From: JAFDZV01 sp035549015
GTDB lineage: Bacteria; Bacteroidota; Ignavibacteria; OLB7
NCBI GenBank assembly: GCA_035549015.1
Contig: DASZRW010000078.1
Location: 1 to 64,000, forward strand
DNA: 64,000 bases
Direction: 5' to 3'
The notes below the pieces were generated by a model, which ran no database searches, had not been told where the DNA came from, and saw nothing but the letters and a program-made list of their open reading frames with translations. Position numbers and translations under genes: made by a program. Positions 55,201 to 63,951 of this stretch are shown in pieces; position 1 is the first letter of the stretch, and each line of letters opens with the position of its first letter.

Positions 55201-57241
55201 CTATGTGAAGCCGGAGGAGGTGCAGAACGCATCCGCGTTCGGTGTGGGGCAGACGGACGATACTCACAACCGTCTGCAGGCCCACGTGCCGTGGAGCGAC
55301 CGCAACGTCTACTGGGATTACGGCGTGCTGGATAAGGACAGCGGACGGATCGTGGCGGACTATTCGCCGTATCTCGGCAGGTGGACCCACGTTGCGCTGG
55401 TCTCCAATGGAAGGAACTTCAAGGCGATCTACTTCAATGGAAAGCTTGCGGCGTCCGACACGCTTGCCTCGCAGGCCGCCGTGCTGAAGTGGTTGACGAT
55501 CGGCGGCAACGCCGCCGTCACGTACAAACACAAGGGTGCGATGGACGACTTCCGCATCTGGAACAGCGTTCGTTCGCAGGAGGAGATCGAGCGGGACATG
55601 TCCCGCGCCGGCGAAGCAACGCCCGGCCTGGCAGGGTACTGGAAGTTCGATGAGGGGCAGGGGACCATCGCCAACGGTATTGCGCCCCCGGCTGCGATCC
55701 TCCAGAACAATCCAACATGGATCCGCTCCGGTGCCACGATCAACTGCACCGGCAACGGTTCGCTCGGCGCGCCGGCGTTCGTTGCGCCCGCCAACGCCGC
55801 TACCATTCCCGCATCTCCGTACACGCAGTTCTCCTGGACGCCGGTTGGCGGCGCGGATGCGTACGAACTTCAGATCTCCGGCACAACGGACTTCACGGCG
55901 CCGGCCGTATCGATCCCGAACATTCCCGGCACCTCGCATCTGTACGGAGCATTGCCTGGCAGCAGCAACTACCACGCCCGCGTTCGTGCGATCAACGCCT
56001 CCGGGCTGGGGCCGTGGTCCGGAGTGATCACCTTCACAACGGGAGCGGAGTGTGCGGTGGCCGCACCCGCGCTGAACGGCGTGAACAACGACGTGGAGAT
56101 TCCGGACTTCGAATGGAAGGAACGCGCCATCACCGTGGAGTGGTGGCTGTATGTGGATTCCGCCGACGTCCGGAACTGCTGGGGATTCTTCACCGCAGCG
56201 GAGGACAGCACAACCCGCATCAGCTCGCATGCGCCGTGGGGCGACAAGCAGCTCTATTTCGACTTCGGCAATATCTCCACCAACGGACGCATCGCCGTGA
56301 ACTACGGCCCTCATCTCGGCATGTGGACACATGTGGCAATGGTGTCCAACGGGAAGGACTTCAAGGCGATCTATCTGAACGGCGATCTCGCGGGATCCGG
56401 CACCATCGCGCATCATCCGCAGTGGCCACGCAAGGGGCTCACCATCGGCGGAGCACGCGGAGGCACCGGCTTCCAGAAGAGCCGGGTTACGGACTTCCGG
56501 GTCTGGAACACCGCACGCACGCAGGCAGCGATCCGCGAGAACATGTATCGCAGGCTTGCCGGCCCGCAGTCCGGCCTGATCGGCTACTGGGCACTCGATG
56601 GAGGCACCGACAGCGTCGCCCGCGATCTCAGCGGGTTCGGTCACAACGGCATCCTCCGCAATGCTCCCGCCGCATCCGCCGGTCCTGCGGCACTGGGCAC
56701 TCCTGCGCCGCCGATCACCGGCCCGATCGTGGTAATGCTTGGTGCAACCGGTACGGTCTATTCCGTGCCGGACTCCACCGCATCCGCATTCAACTGGACC
56801 GTCTCCGGCGGCACAATCATCTCCGGCCAGGGAACGCCTGCGATCACGGTGGACTGGGGAACGGATGGCGACGGGTTCGTGAGCGTGCTGACGACGCAGA
56901 AGGCCGGGTGCGAGGAGACTTCCGGACTCGTGGTACGTCTGAGCGATGGAAGCAGCGTTCCGGTGGTAACCGGCGTGGCTGCCGACGAGGAACTCGACGT
57001 GCGTCCGAACCCTGTCACCGATCGGGCCGAGTTGGTGATCACCCTCGCATCCGCATCCAACGCCGATGTGGAAATCGTCGATGCGCGCGGGGACATGGTG
57101 AGAAGCCGGCATCTGGGCATGCTGGCCGGCGGTCATCAGCAGATCACCATCGATACCCGCGGGCTTGCGAGCGGCCTCTACTTCTGCCGCGTAAAACTCG
57201 CCCGCCGCGCACTCGTTGCAACCATGCAGGTTGTGCGCTGA
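52223..57241 (+). CDS. large T9SS metalloprotease with two LamG-like domains
   Basis: A 1,672-residue secreted zinc protease. Start 52223 begins the signal peptide (MRFSILLRVSLLLALVLQLPLSAQ). The catalytic site HELGHNFGSPH is at 364-374 with the Met-turn GTIMSYCH at 403-410, the reprolysin/adamalysin-like (M12B) pattern. Then come CARDB-like domains (about 460-800), fibronectin-III-like segments (800-960), two LamG/ConA-like domains (about 962-1162 and 1274-1486; each with PVTVEFWNYV or ITVEWWLYV and a WTHVA(L/M)VSNG motif), and a T9SS type-A tail (VRPNPVTDRAELVITL to MQVVR). It would be a surface or released protease; substrates are unknown. Confidence 0.92.
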   Translation: MRFSILLRVSLLLALVLQLPLSAQSRELRLMVPASAPAHRTPVPVPAQASFLRMDTALFDAVVPATVASVTIPGFPLPDGTQHTLRMERFDVLSPAAVVLEGRRDGDRPASIEKHMAFRGTIDGIPGSFVYLMTFRNYCSGFVELPQPGTDLPRRLLIAPDDMDAADAVTIVFNENDVPQTTRVRYPCSTPDPFEERAGDPGALHRLLALTADIRKRPASSPQGEEMLVAQIAAESEYTYFTSHNSNFSHAANYLITNLGSASAVYQRDIRLTLEVPFVRIWTTSATPYPGPNDGDILGQVRDYWNTNMGWVKRTGTYIFTSYRGGVAWVGTMCGGFAYAMGGLGGNINYPADGYVWDTDVTSHELGHNFGSPHTHSCYWAPAVDSCWPAEGGCFPTINPHPGTIMSYCHLNAGTRLTFHPRVATLIRASAEQLPCVSPRANPSSADVAVTYMIAPANGSILPTNSTLKPSVVVRNIGTAPQANVPVNMTIATQAGTQVYSDSVVIASLAPGASAVATFKSVTVRDTATYSASASSVIAGDSAQENNLLTRTFQVVPATPNAAVTLLYPNGGEVFASDSLVTIAWTQNGISQVTLELSPDNGATWQTIRWSQPGDSGHYQWKVPPVPTQKALVRISNTLNAGVADRSDASFTIGMDNDAQVVEFLMPKPNATTDTAFTPTISIRNNGSRQITGLPVELKMIWRNGDRKVYDKTVTVPVVQSGETRQVTFPQVGMLPEGDLIMIARTMLANDRNPSNDSLARTSVTKGGLAPPTTVVAHGLNHLATIEWAPSATSGVTQYRIERGFDPEAMSPIALVRSSVLSYVDEGLQNDTLYYYAITALNDSVESIPSGPAVADPMALVAGDTLRTPALLVPARDARNVALPVRLLWGSVKGAELYQIQLLADPNGTDVLGSWLSQSPQPITPDMATFGSVYYWRARAFNNTFTGPWSKTWQFNTGQNCAGGALHFNGDGSIVLDSNFQWSGGPVTVEFWNYVKPEEVQNASAFGVGQTDDTHNRLQAHVPWSDRNVYWDYGVLDKDSGRIVADYSPYLGRWTHVALVSNGRNFKAIYFNGKLAASDTLASQAAVLKWLTIGGNAAVTYKHKGAMDDFRIWNSVRSQEEIERDMSRAGEATPGLAGYWKFDEGQGTIANGIAPPAAILQNNPTWIRSGATINCTGNGSLGAPAFVAPANAATIPASPYTQFSWTPVGGADAYELQISGTTDFTAPAVSIPNIPGTSHLYGALPGSSNYHARVRAINASGLGPWSGVITFTTGAECAVAAPALNGVNNDVEIPDFEWKERAITVEWWLYVDSADVRNCWGFFTAAEDSTTRISSHAPWGDKQLYFDFGNISTNGRIAVNYGPHLGMWTHVAMVSNGKDFKAIYLNGDLAGSGTIAHHPQWPRKGLTIGGARGGTGFQKSRVTDFRVWNTARTQAAIRENMYRRLAGPQSGLIGYWALDGGTDSVARDLSGFGHNGILRNAPAASAGPAALGTPAPPITGPIVVMLGATGTVYSVPDSTASAFNWTVSGGTIISGQGTPAITVDWGTDGDGFVSVLTTQKAGCEETSGLVVRLSDGSSVPVVTGVAADEELDVRPNPVTDRAELVITLASASNADVEIVDARGDMVRSRHLGMLAGGHQQITIDTRGLASGLYFCRVKLARRALVATMQVVR

Positions 57242-57279
57242 CGGCTTCGCGAACAGTATGCCGGAACGATTGAACGCAA

Positions 57280-57315
57280 CAACAACGCCCGTACTGAACC
57301 GTACGGGCCTTGTTG
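57280..57315. terminator. terminator between convergent genes
   Basis: CAACAACGCCCGTAC (57280-57294) pairs with GTACGGGCCTTGTTG (57301-57315) with one mismatch and a 6-base loop. It lies 38 bases past the metalloprotease stop and before the end of the LURP-one gene on the other strand. Confidence 0.6.
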
Positions 57316-57389
57316 CAATCCGGCGGCGCGGGTCGCGCACCCGGCATGGCGATAACAGGTGGATTCCGGATGCGGAGCGATGCGGCGGC

Positions 57390-57974
57390 CTACCCGCGCA
57401 TACGCTCCAGAAGCACCATCATGATCACGCTGAGGAACGCACGGATCTCCTCATGTTCATCCATATCCGCAAGCCTTTCGATCTCGAACTTTCCCTCCAG
57501 CATCGCCGGCCGCTTGATCACGCGCATCACCTGCGTGCCGTCGGTGCGGGTAACCGCGTACTTCGGATTGAATACGTACCCGCTGAAGACACCCACGACA
57601 GGTAGTTCACCAAAGAGCGCGTCGAAGAACTTGGACCACGGGTTCTCCTCGTGGATCGTCATGTCGATCTCCGCCCCATCGTAGATGTCGTAGTGTGCCT
57701 TGAACAGCGAGCGCGTTCCCTGGCGCTGCACCATTCCCAGCGGTGCGCCGGCTGCGGTTGCGAACGCATACTTGGCGTTCCAGTCGATCACGCGGTCCGC
57801 CTTGATCGTGTAGAGCGGCTGCGTCTGCTCCTTGTCCGCAAACACCGTCACGTCTTCCTTCAGCTTGAACGCTTTCTGCTTCACGTAGCAGACAAGCGCG
57901 CCGGTGGCATCGGTCACTGTGAGCTGATGTGCTATGGCCAGCACCTTGAACTTGAGCTGCAACGGGTATTGCAT
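57390..57974 (-). CDS. LURP-one-related (Tubby-like) family protein
   Basis: A 194-residue protein without a signal peptide. It follows the LURP-one-related/Tubby-like pattern: a beta-barrel of short strands with YPLQLKFKVLAIAHQLTVTDATG, CYVKQKAFKLKEDVTVF, IDWNAKYAFATAAG, and VFNPKYAVTR, ending in a hydrophobic helix (IRAFLSVIMMVLLERM). Related proteins in plants and bacteria are thought to bind membranes or lipids, but the function here is unknown. It converges with the metalloprotease gene. Confidence 0.8.
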   Translation of the reverse strand: MQYPLQLKFKVLAIAHQLTVTDATGALVCYVKQKAFKLKEDVTVFADKEQTQPLYTIKADRVIDWNAKYAFATAAGAPLGMVQRQGTRSLFKAHYDIYDGAEIDMTIHEENPWSKFFDALFGELPVVGVFSGYVFNPKYAVTRTDGTQVMRVIKRPAMLEGKFEIERLADMDEHEEIRAFLSVIMMVLLERMRG

Positions 57975-58143
57975 GATTGAATCCGTTTAGTGAGCGAGAT
58001 AATCTGTCACGTACGTTCTGTGCGTGTTCCCAACGATCTGCCGGCAACGCGCGGCCTTCAATTCACTCTACTCGGCCACGCTTCCGCTCCACGACGTTTC
58101 ATCCAGCGATATCGAGCATGAATGCACCTATCGTAGTACGATG

Positions 58144-59106
58144 TCATGGCTCCGCGTCCCAATCGAAACGCGCCAGAACCAGTTCGCGCAGAGTGTCGAG
58201 AACATGCTGTTCCTCCGGCTTCGGTGCCGGACCGAACTTGAAGAGGCGCGAAAGATAGACATACAGGATGCGAAGGCGAAGAAAATGCGGAACCATCCGG
58301 AGTTCCGGCTCCGCCGCGGGGCGCGCTCCGAGATAGCCGGCCAGTAGCCACGAACGATGGCGGTTGCGCTCCTCCAGCGGGCGCATGCGGAGCACGGAGA
58401 GCGAAACAGCGACGTCCGACGCATACCAGTGATAGCAGCAGTTGCCGAAATCGAACATCGTTATCCCGAGTGCAGGGTCGTAGCGGAAGTTCTGCGGTGC
58501 AACGTCGCCGTGCACCATGCCGAAGTTGTCCGGCGTTCGTGCAAGCCTGCGTGTCTGCGCCATCAACTCCTCAAGCTCTTCAAGCACATCGGTCTCGCCG
58601 GAGGGAATCAGCGTTCGCGCCTTCGCAAAAAACACTTCGCGGTCCCACTCCCAGCGCCCGCCGGCAGCGAGGCCGAAACGCCGGGATGCGGCATGCATCG
58701 CACCCAGCGCGTGTCCCCACGCCCGCACGAAATCCTCGCCCCACAGATTCGAATCCCGCAGCACCAGTTCCCCCGGTGCATAGTCGAACAACGAGGCATA
58801 CAGCATCGCTCCGTCGCAGGAGACGTTCTCCACCCAACGCCCGCTCTCGGAGGGAACCGGCTGCGCAGCCCTGACGCCGCATGCGTCGAGGTGGCGAATG
58901 TAGGTCACCTCCGCCTGGTTCTCCTCCAGCGAACGATAGTCCGGATTGGTGAGGCGAAGAATCCACTGCCCGCCATCACCCGCAACGCGCCAGACGGAGT
59001 TGCCGGAATCCGCGATATGTTCGAGAGCGCAATCCCCGCAACCCCATCTCTCCGCGGCAAGCGCAGCCAGGTCGGCAACGCGGGCATGCTGTCGGTCATC
59101 GAGCAT
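58144..59106 (-). CDS. kinase-fold phosphotransferase (APH/SrkA-like)
   Basis: A 320-residue protein kinase-like phosphotransferase. The catalytic loop is MVHGDVAPQNF (Asp/Asn about residues 200-205), the metal-binding motif ITMFDFGNC, and an N-lobe ATP segment (SVWRVAGDGGQWILRL). The family includes aminoglycoside phosphotransferases, homoserine kinase II and the stress kinase SrkA/RdoA. The helical C-lobe (LVLARFDWDAEP end) has the length of SrkA. Start 59106 is supported by GGAG with 7 bases of spacing. It follows the lipoprotein gene by 40 bases, probably as one transcript. Substrate unknown. Confidence 0.85.
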   Translation of the reverse strand: MLDDRQHARVADLAALAAERWGCGDCALEHIADSGNSVWRVAGDGGQWILRLTNPDYRSLEENQAEVTYIRHLDACGVRAAQPVPSESGRWVENVSCDGAMLYASLFDYAPGELVLRDSNLWGEDFVRAWGHALGAMHAASRRFGLAAGGRWEWDREVFFAKARTLIPSGETDVLEELEELMAQTRRLARTPDNFGMVHGDVAPQNFRYDPALGITMFDFGNCCYHWYASDVAVSLSVLRMRPLEERNRHRSWLLAGYLGARPAAEPELRMVPHFLRLRILYVYLSRLFKFGPAPKPEEQHVLDTLRELVLARFDWDAEP

Positions 59107-59146
59107 ACTTCGTCTCCATCAAATGCATCGCGCGACGGGGAGTCGA

Positions 59147-59947
59147 TCAATAGTCCACGAGAACCAGCGACGTCATCGGAACCCATTCATCGTCCGGCCC
59201 GAACTCGCTTCGTACGCGGCAGCTGTCGCCGCGAATCTCCATCACGATATGCGGGTATTCGAAGTCGCGCACTACTACGGTTCCCGGCTTCAGCAGATCG
59301 GGCGACGCGTTGCGAACCGCCCGCACAAGCTTGTCCGCCTGAACCCATGTATCGCGATCATCACCGATTCCGCGCACGGAGTACGTCCCTCCGGCAACGG
59401 ACGGCACTGCGGTAACGGTAACCGGTGTGGGAGGTGAGCCGAAGTGCATCATCAATACCGAGTCACCCACCACATACACTCTGCGCCGTGGAAGCGCATA
59501 GATCCGCTCCGGTTCAATCCACTCGCTCTCGGAACCACGGGCACGGCGATACTGCAGTCGGTACAGGAGTTTCTTCGTTGAAATCACCTCCATCCCGGAC
59601 GAGTACGGCCCTCCCTGCTGCCTGAACTCCTCCGGCGTATACCATTGCTCCTGGCTCATGCGGCCAACCTTGAAGCGGGCCAACACCATGTCGCGGCCGA
59701 TGTCGATCACCTCCGCGTCCGAGCGGAACCAGCCGTCCTTCGCAATGAATGCCACGTGGTCACCGATTGCATGGACGGTGTCGGTGCTGACGGGAGGGGG
59801 TGCAATGGAATCGTCTGCCGGATAGAACCGGCCGGCGCGTCGCGAGGTGTCGGGCGATGGATGGCCGTGCGAATTCCGTGTGTACTCGCAGGCCGTGGCA
59901 AGAATCGCGCACGCCATGCACAATGCGCAGCCTGTCGCTCGAAGCAT
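59147..59947 (-). CDS. lipoprotein with repeated Tudor/SH3-like segments
   Basis: A protein of 266 residues, unrecognised. The start is 59947 because GGAGG lies 7 bases upstream (complement of 59955-59959); the sequence then begins MLRATGCALCMACAILATAC, a lipoprotein-like signal (cysteine 20). The mature part has two or three short beta modules starting with IGDHVAFIAKDGWFRSDAEV, VGDSVLMMHFGSPPTPVTV and GTVVVRDFEYPHIVM, and VQADKLVRAV follows one of them. These resemble small barrel (Tudor/SH3-like) folds. It lies 40 bases upstream of the phosphotransferase gene. Function unknown. Confidence 0.7.
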   Translation of the reverse strand: MLRATGCALCMACAILATACEYTRNSHGHPSPDTSRRAGRFYPADDSIAPPPVSTDTVHAIGDHVAFIAKDGWFRSDAEVIDIGRDMVLARFKVGRMSQEQWYTPEEFRQQGGPYSSGMEVISTKKLLYRLQYRRARGSESEWIEPERIYALPRRRVYVVGDSVLMMHFGSPPTPVTVTAVPSVAGGTYSVRGIGDDRDTWVQADKLVRAVRNASPDLLKPGTVVVRDFEYPHIVMEIRGDSCRVRSEFGPDDEWVPMTSLVLVDY

Positions 59948-60037
59948 GTACATACCTCCATCAGTCGATGAACGCCGAGGCTTCACACGAGTTGCCGGGA
60001 GCAGCTCGTTCCGAGAGAGGGGCGAAGATGCAATTCG

Positions 60038-60334
60038 TCAGGCGGAGTTACGCGCAGTCAGGTCCAGCAGCCGCGGAAGCACTTCATCCAACTCCCCAAC
60101 CTCCAGCAATTCCGGCGGCTGAGCCAGCTTTCGGCCTGCCTCCAGAATGCGTGCACGCTCCCCTTCACTCACGTGGCGACCCACAACCACTGCCTGGAAG
60201 CTGGATGTACCAAGCAGTTGAACCGGATCGGCTTCGCCTTCGATGATGCCGATGGCATCGTACCCGGCCTCGCGCGCGGCCATGAGTATGCCGTGCATGA
60301 TGTTATGATAGTGGCTGATGATGAGAACGCGCAT
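60038..60334 (-). CDS. degenerate receiver-like protein
   Basis: A 98-residue protein resembling a CheY-type receiver in its order of strands: MRVLIISHYHNIMHGIL at the N-terminus, YDAIGIIEG and FQAVVVGRH, then a C-terminal helix. The position that normally holds the phosphoacceptor Asp (strand end FQAVVVG) has Gly and no acidic residue, so it should not be phosphorylated. A TTG at 60358 is an alternative start. It is the gene before the lipoprotein on the same strand. Function unknown; pseudo-receiver or a different alpha/beta fold are both possible. Confidence 0.55.
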   Translation of the reverse strand: MRVLIISHYHNIMHGILMAAREAGYDAIGIIEGEADPVQLLGTSSFQAVVVGRHVSEGERARILEAGRKLAQPPELLEVGELDEVLPRLLDLTARNSA

Positions 60335-60508
60335 GGGGTAATGGACCGTGATTCGCAATAGCGTGGCAGTCAGGCGCCGGCAATCCGAGGGCTGGATGGC
60401 CTTGCCGAATCGGGTGTTGCGGGATTTTGCGAGGGATCACACGCCACCCTTGTGTATGCATCCATCTGCAAAAATATACGTTCACGGTAAACCGCAAGCT
60501 CTTTGCCG

Positions 60509-60546
60509 AAAAAAACACGATGCCGGGAACGAGGGCTCCCGGCATC
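60509..60546 (-). terminator. intrinsic terminator downstream of the catalase remnant
   Basis: GATGCCGGGA (60519-60528) pairs perfectly with TCCCGGCATC (60537-60546) around an 8-base loop. On the minus strand it is followed after three bases by seven T (complement of 60509-60515). This is the best intrinsic terminator in the window. Confidence 0.8.
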
Positions 60547-60589
60547 GGAAACCACTCGGCGGTGGGAATGCCGGCCACGATGCGCCCGG

Positions 60590-60811
60590 TTATCCTGCAA
60601 AGTGTGCAGTCAAATCCCCGACATTCATACCCAGCACCCGCGCCACGCCCATGCCATACTCCGGATCGGCGCGGAAGAAATGGCAGGGCTGCCGGTTGAC
60701 GATCTCCTCCCCCTTCTCCGCGGTGACGCCGTTCATGCTGCCGGCAACGTTCTGCACCAGGGCCGCACGCTCCTCCGGGGACATCAATCGATGGAGATCT
60801 CCCGGCTGCAT
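60590..60811 (-). pseudogene. catalase C-terminal remnant
   Basis: A 73-codon open frame starting MQPGDLHRLMSPEERAAL, with NVAGSMNGV, EEIVNRQPCHFF, RADPEYGMGVARVLGM. These are the recognisable C-terminal helices of clade-3 heme catalases (RLM.....L..N.A..M.GV...I..RQ..HF..ADP.YG.GVA..LG). The heme-binding and catalytic parts are absent. The frame lies directly after the end of the large outer-membrane protease gene (stop at 60820) with no intact catalase nearby, so it looks like the leftover of a truncated katA-type gene. It may still be translated, but no enzymatic activity is expected. Confidence 0.7.
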
Positions 60812-60819
60812 GCAGCCAT

Positions 60820-63800
60820 CTACCAGCCGGGTGAGATCTGCCAGCCGAACTGCCAGCCGGCATTCGGCCGCTGGAACGGATAGGCGTAGTAGAACTCCAC
60901 CACGGCATATCCGAACAGATTCACACGGGCCGAGAAGCCCGTACTGAACACCGGGATGCGATCGGTGGATTGCCGCACGAACTCCAGCCTGGCGCCATCC
61001 CCCGCGGACCACGCAACGCCGCCATCGGCAAACGCCGCGAGGTCCACCGGAAGGAACGGAAAGTTGATGAGCCCGAATCCGGTGGTGCCGAACAACGGCA
61101 CGCGCACCTCCGCGCTGGCAAGCGCAATGCGGCTGCCGATCAGCCGGTCGTATTCCGGACAGCCGGGCCCACCGCTGCAATCGGCATCGGTGAACGAGGA
61201 GGACTCGTAGCCGCGAACGTTCGTGGGATATCCGAGGAAGAGCGGGTTGAGCTGCGGATTCTCGGCATCGCCGCCGTAGCGGCCGTAATGATAGCCGCGC
61301 ACGGCGAACGTCACCGGGCGGGCGAAGAAGTACTTCCGATAGTCCAGAAGAAGCGTGGCGAACTTGAGCGAGCCGGCCGTGCCGCCAATCTCCCCTCTGA
61401 ACCGCTCGCCGGAGACGGGAGAGGTATAACCGAAGTAGGAGTTGTCTCCAACGAATGCCATCGATGTCTGCAGCAGATTCAACGACGGCGGAGCCGGATA
61501 GCTTGTGTCCACCTCACGAACGATCTGCCCGTCGGCAATCAACTGGCTGTGAGAGTCGAGGCTGTATCCAACGTGCGTGTAGCCGACGCTCATCTCGAAC
61601 CGGCGCGTGGTGGAGAACGGATAGGCGCCGAGCAGGCTGATGTCGTCCTCGAGAATGGACTGCTTCAACTGCTCGTACACCACGGCCGGAATCGGCTGGC
61701 CGCCGGGAGGTTCGTACGTCGTGGTGCTGGTGTACTGGCCATAGAGCACGTTTGGAATGTGGGCCGCGGTAACACCCCAGCTCCACCGGTTCTTGGTGTA
61801 CATGTACTGCACAATGCCGCCGGCATCCTCGAGCGTTCCGTTGAACTGGAGCGTGGCCGCAAGCTGATTGTAGCCGAGCATGTCGCTGAAGTACGCGGAG
61901 ATGCCGCCAACGAAATAGGTGCCGAAGCTCGAGATCGAAGCGCCGAACACCGGCGTGCCGAGATAGGAGAGATGGAGCGTCGGGCTGTACTCCTGCGAGG
62001 GGAAGGTTGTATCCTGCGGGCGGCCGGTTACCGCATCGCGCAGGTAGCTGCTCACGCTGGAATCGCCGCGGGTGACCGTTGCGGGCGGGAGCACACCGCT
62101 GGAACGGTCCACGGAATCACCCACCGCCGGCGGAGCGGCACCCTCTGCAGTGCCCGCTCCCCGCGCCGGGCTCGTGCCCGGAGCCTCGCGCCAGTAGATC
62201 ACGTAACTCCCGCGCTCGAACGCCGAGAACATCACCCGCCCGTTGGTTCGTGCAACCGATATGGCAGGGGACCCGCCGGTGATGCCACTGACGCCGGTGG
62301 CGATGTTGGTCAACTGCTGCACGTCGCCGCCGGCCAGATCGTAGAGATAGAGATTGCTGATGCCGTCGCGATCCGCAACGAAGTAGAGGCTCTTTCCATC
62401 AGCGGAGTATTGCGGATTGATATTCTTCCCGGTGGCGAACCGGGGGAGCACCGTGATCGTGCCGGTGGCCAGATCGTAGAGCGCAAGGCGCATCTCCGAA
62501 TACGTCAGCCGGTGGAAATCGGTCTCGCTCCCGCGATCGGTCGAGAAGGCGATCGTCTTTCCGTCCGGCGACCAACTCGGCTGCATGTCCGCATAGCGGT
62601 CGTCGGTAAGGCGGTGCACCTGGCGATTCGCGAGCTCGATGGTGTAGAGATCGCTGATGCCGCCGCGGGAGCCGGAGAAGACGATCTGCTTCCCATCCGG
62701 CGACCACGAGGGGTTCGACAGCTCGCCGACATCCTTGATCCGTATGCTTCGCTCTACATCGCGCGAGGTCACGTCCAGAATGGAGATCTCGTCATCCCCT
62801 TTCGCGTAGGTGATCGTTGCGAACTTCTTCCCGTCCGGCGAGAACGATCCTGCGCTGTTGATGAAGCGAAGCGCATCCATGTGCGGCGCGGCATCGGCAT
62901 TCAACAGACGGGTGATGATCGCGCCGGTCTGCGCATCGGCCAGGTAGAGATCGATCGTGAAGAGGCTGCGTGAGGAGAGGAAGGCCACGTAGCGGCCATC
63001 GGGGCTCACCGCGGGGGAGACGTTCATCGCGCGGGCGTCCCCATCATCCTTCAGCAGGCGCGTGCCGATATCGGCCGGCTTCGTGCGGGCGGCAATCTGC
63101 GGCCCGTACGTCGCCTTCAGCGAGGCAATCCAGTCCTTCGAGAGATCCTCCTCCTCCATCCCAAGCTGGCGCTTGATGGCCGGCTCCCAGCCAACCACCA
63201 GAGCCGATGCGTACAGACGGGGGATGATCTCATCCCCCCAGCGCCCGGCGATATAGGCCCAGATTGCCTGACCGTAGCGATACGGAAAGTAGTGCGGATC
63301 GCGGCTGACATCGTAGATGGTGGGCACCTTGTCCTGGAGCACGGCATCGCGCATCCACATCGTGGTGTTCGGATCCGCACGGCCAAGCGATAGATACTCC
63401 GCCATTCCTTCGATGAACCAGAGCGGGAGCTGCTCCATGCGCTGAAGCCCCTCGCGTCCCATGTTCCGCTGCACGATGTCGTACTGGAACTCGTGCACGA
63501 GCTCGTGGCCTATCACGTGATCATTGTATGCGTACGATCCGGTAAGAGGAAGAACCACCCGATCCTGCAGCGGCTCGGTGAAGCCGCCGGTTCCCTCCTC
63601 GATCAATTCGTCCACAACGTTCGTCTGCTGGAAGTCTCCCTGGTTCGCATACAGGATCAGAGGCTTGCGGCTGATGAACTCGTGCCCGAAGAGATTGGAG
63701 AACCGTGCATACCACCGCTCCGCCATTCGCGCGCCATCGCTCGCGGCCAGCGTCTCCTCCGGATAGTAGTGAACATCGAAATGCTCGGTCTGCATCACCC

Positions 63801-63951
63801 GGAAGTCGAAATCCTCGTAGTGCACCTTGTTCCTGCCGAAGTACTGTGCATCGAGCCGCGGCGCAGCCACGGAGAAGAACAGAAACAGCATACACCAAAC
63901 GGCCACCGGGGTACGAGGCCTGCACCAAACGCTGCGAGTTGGGCGATTCAT
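60820..63951 (-). CDS. outer-membrane protein with peptidase-MA-like domain and TolB-type propeller
   Basis: A 1,043-residue protein. Start 63951 begins the signal peptide (MNRPTRSVWC...VAAPRLDAQ). Residues 37-320 form a metallopeptidase-like domain with HELVHEF (H149, E150, H153) and EGMAEYLS (about 181-188), the pattern of the MA-like peptidase fold. Residues about 320-600 are WD40/TolB-like propeller repeats (VSPDGRYVAFLSSRS, WSPDGKQIVFSGSR, WSPDGKTIAFSTDR, YSADGKSLYFVAD). The C-terminal ~400 residues are beta strands of an outer-membrane barrel (YVNVRGYESS-type RGYE motif, FGYAVVEFYYAYPF, final ISPGW). The combination is common in Bacteroidota and is assumed to be surface or periplasmic proteolysis. 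Complete in the window. Confidence 0.9.
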   Translation of the reverse strand: MNRPTRSVWCRPRTPVAVWCMLFLFFSVAAPRLDAQYFGRNKVHYEDFDFRVMQTEHFDVHYYPEETLAASDGARMAERWYARFSNLFGHEFISRKPLILYANQGDFQQTNVVDELIEEGTGGFTEPLQDRVVLPLTGSYAYNDHVIGHELVHEFQYDIVQRNMGREGLQRMEQLPLWFIEGMAEYLSLGRADPNTTMWMRDAVLQDKVPTIYDVSRDPHYFPYRYGQAIWAYIAGRWGDEIIPRLYASALVVGWEPAIKRQLGMEEEDLSKDWIASLKATYGPQIAARTKPADIGTRLLKDDGDARAMNVSPAVSPDGRYVAFLSSRSLFTIDLYLADAQTGAIITRLLNADAAPHMDALRFINSAGSFSPDGKKFATITYAKGDDEISILDVTSRDVERSIRIKDVGELSNPSWSPDGKQIVFSGSRGGISDLYTIELANRQVHRLTDDRYADMQPSWSPDGKTIAFSTDRGSETDFHRLTYSEMRLALYDLATGTITVLPRFATGKNINPQYSADGKSLYFVADRDGISNLYLYDLAGGDVQQLTNIATGVSGITGGSPAISVARTNGRVMFSAFERGSYVIYWREAPGTSPARGAGTAEGAAPPAVGDSVDRSSGVLPPATVTRGDSSVSSYLRDAVTGRPQDTTFPSQEYSPTLHLSYLGTPVFGASISSFGTYFVGGISAYFSDMLGYNQLAATLQFNGTLEDAGGIVQYMYTKNRWSWGVTAAHIPNVLYGQYTSTTTYEPPGGQPIPAVVYEQLKQSILEDDISLLGAYPFSTTRRFEMSVGYTHVGYSLDSHSQLIADGQIVREVDTSYPAPPSLNLLQTSMAFVGDNSYFGYTSPVSGERFRGEIGGTAGSLKFATLLLDYRKYFFARPVTFAVRGYHYGRYGGDAENPQLNPLFLGYPTNVRGYESSSFTDADCSGGPGCPEYDRLIGSRIALASAEVRVPLFGTTGFGLINFPFLPVDLAAFADGGVAWSAGDGARLEFVRQSTDRIPVFSTGFSARVNLFGYAVVEFYYAYPFQRPNAGWQFGWQISPGW

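Noticed and set aside
55070..57340. A 756-codon minus-strand open frame
   Set aside because: Antisense to the metalloprotease C-terminal half with its LamG and T9SS domains.
60970..62973. A 667-codon plus-strand open frame
   Set aside because: Antisense to the peptidase/propeller/barrel gene; no protein-like motifs.
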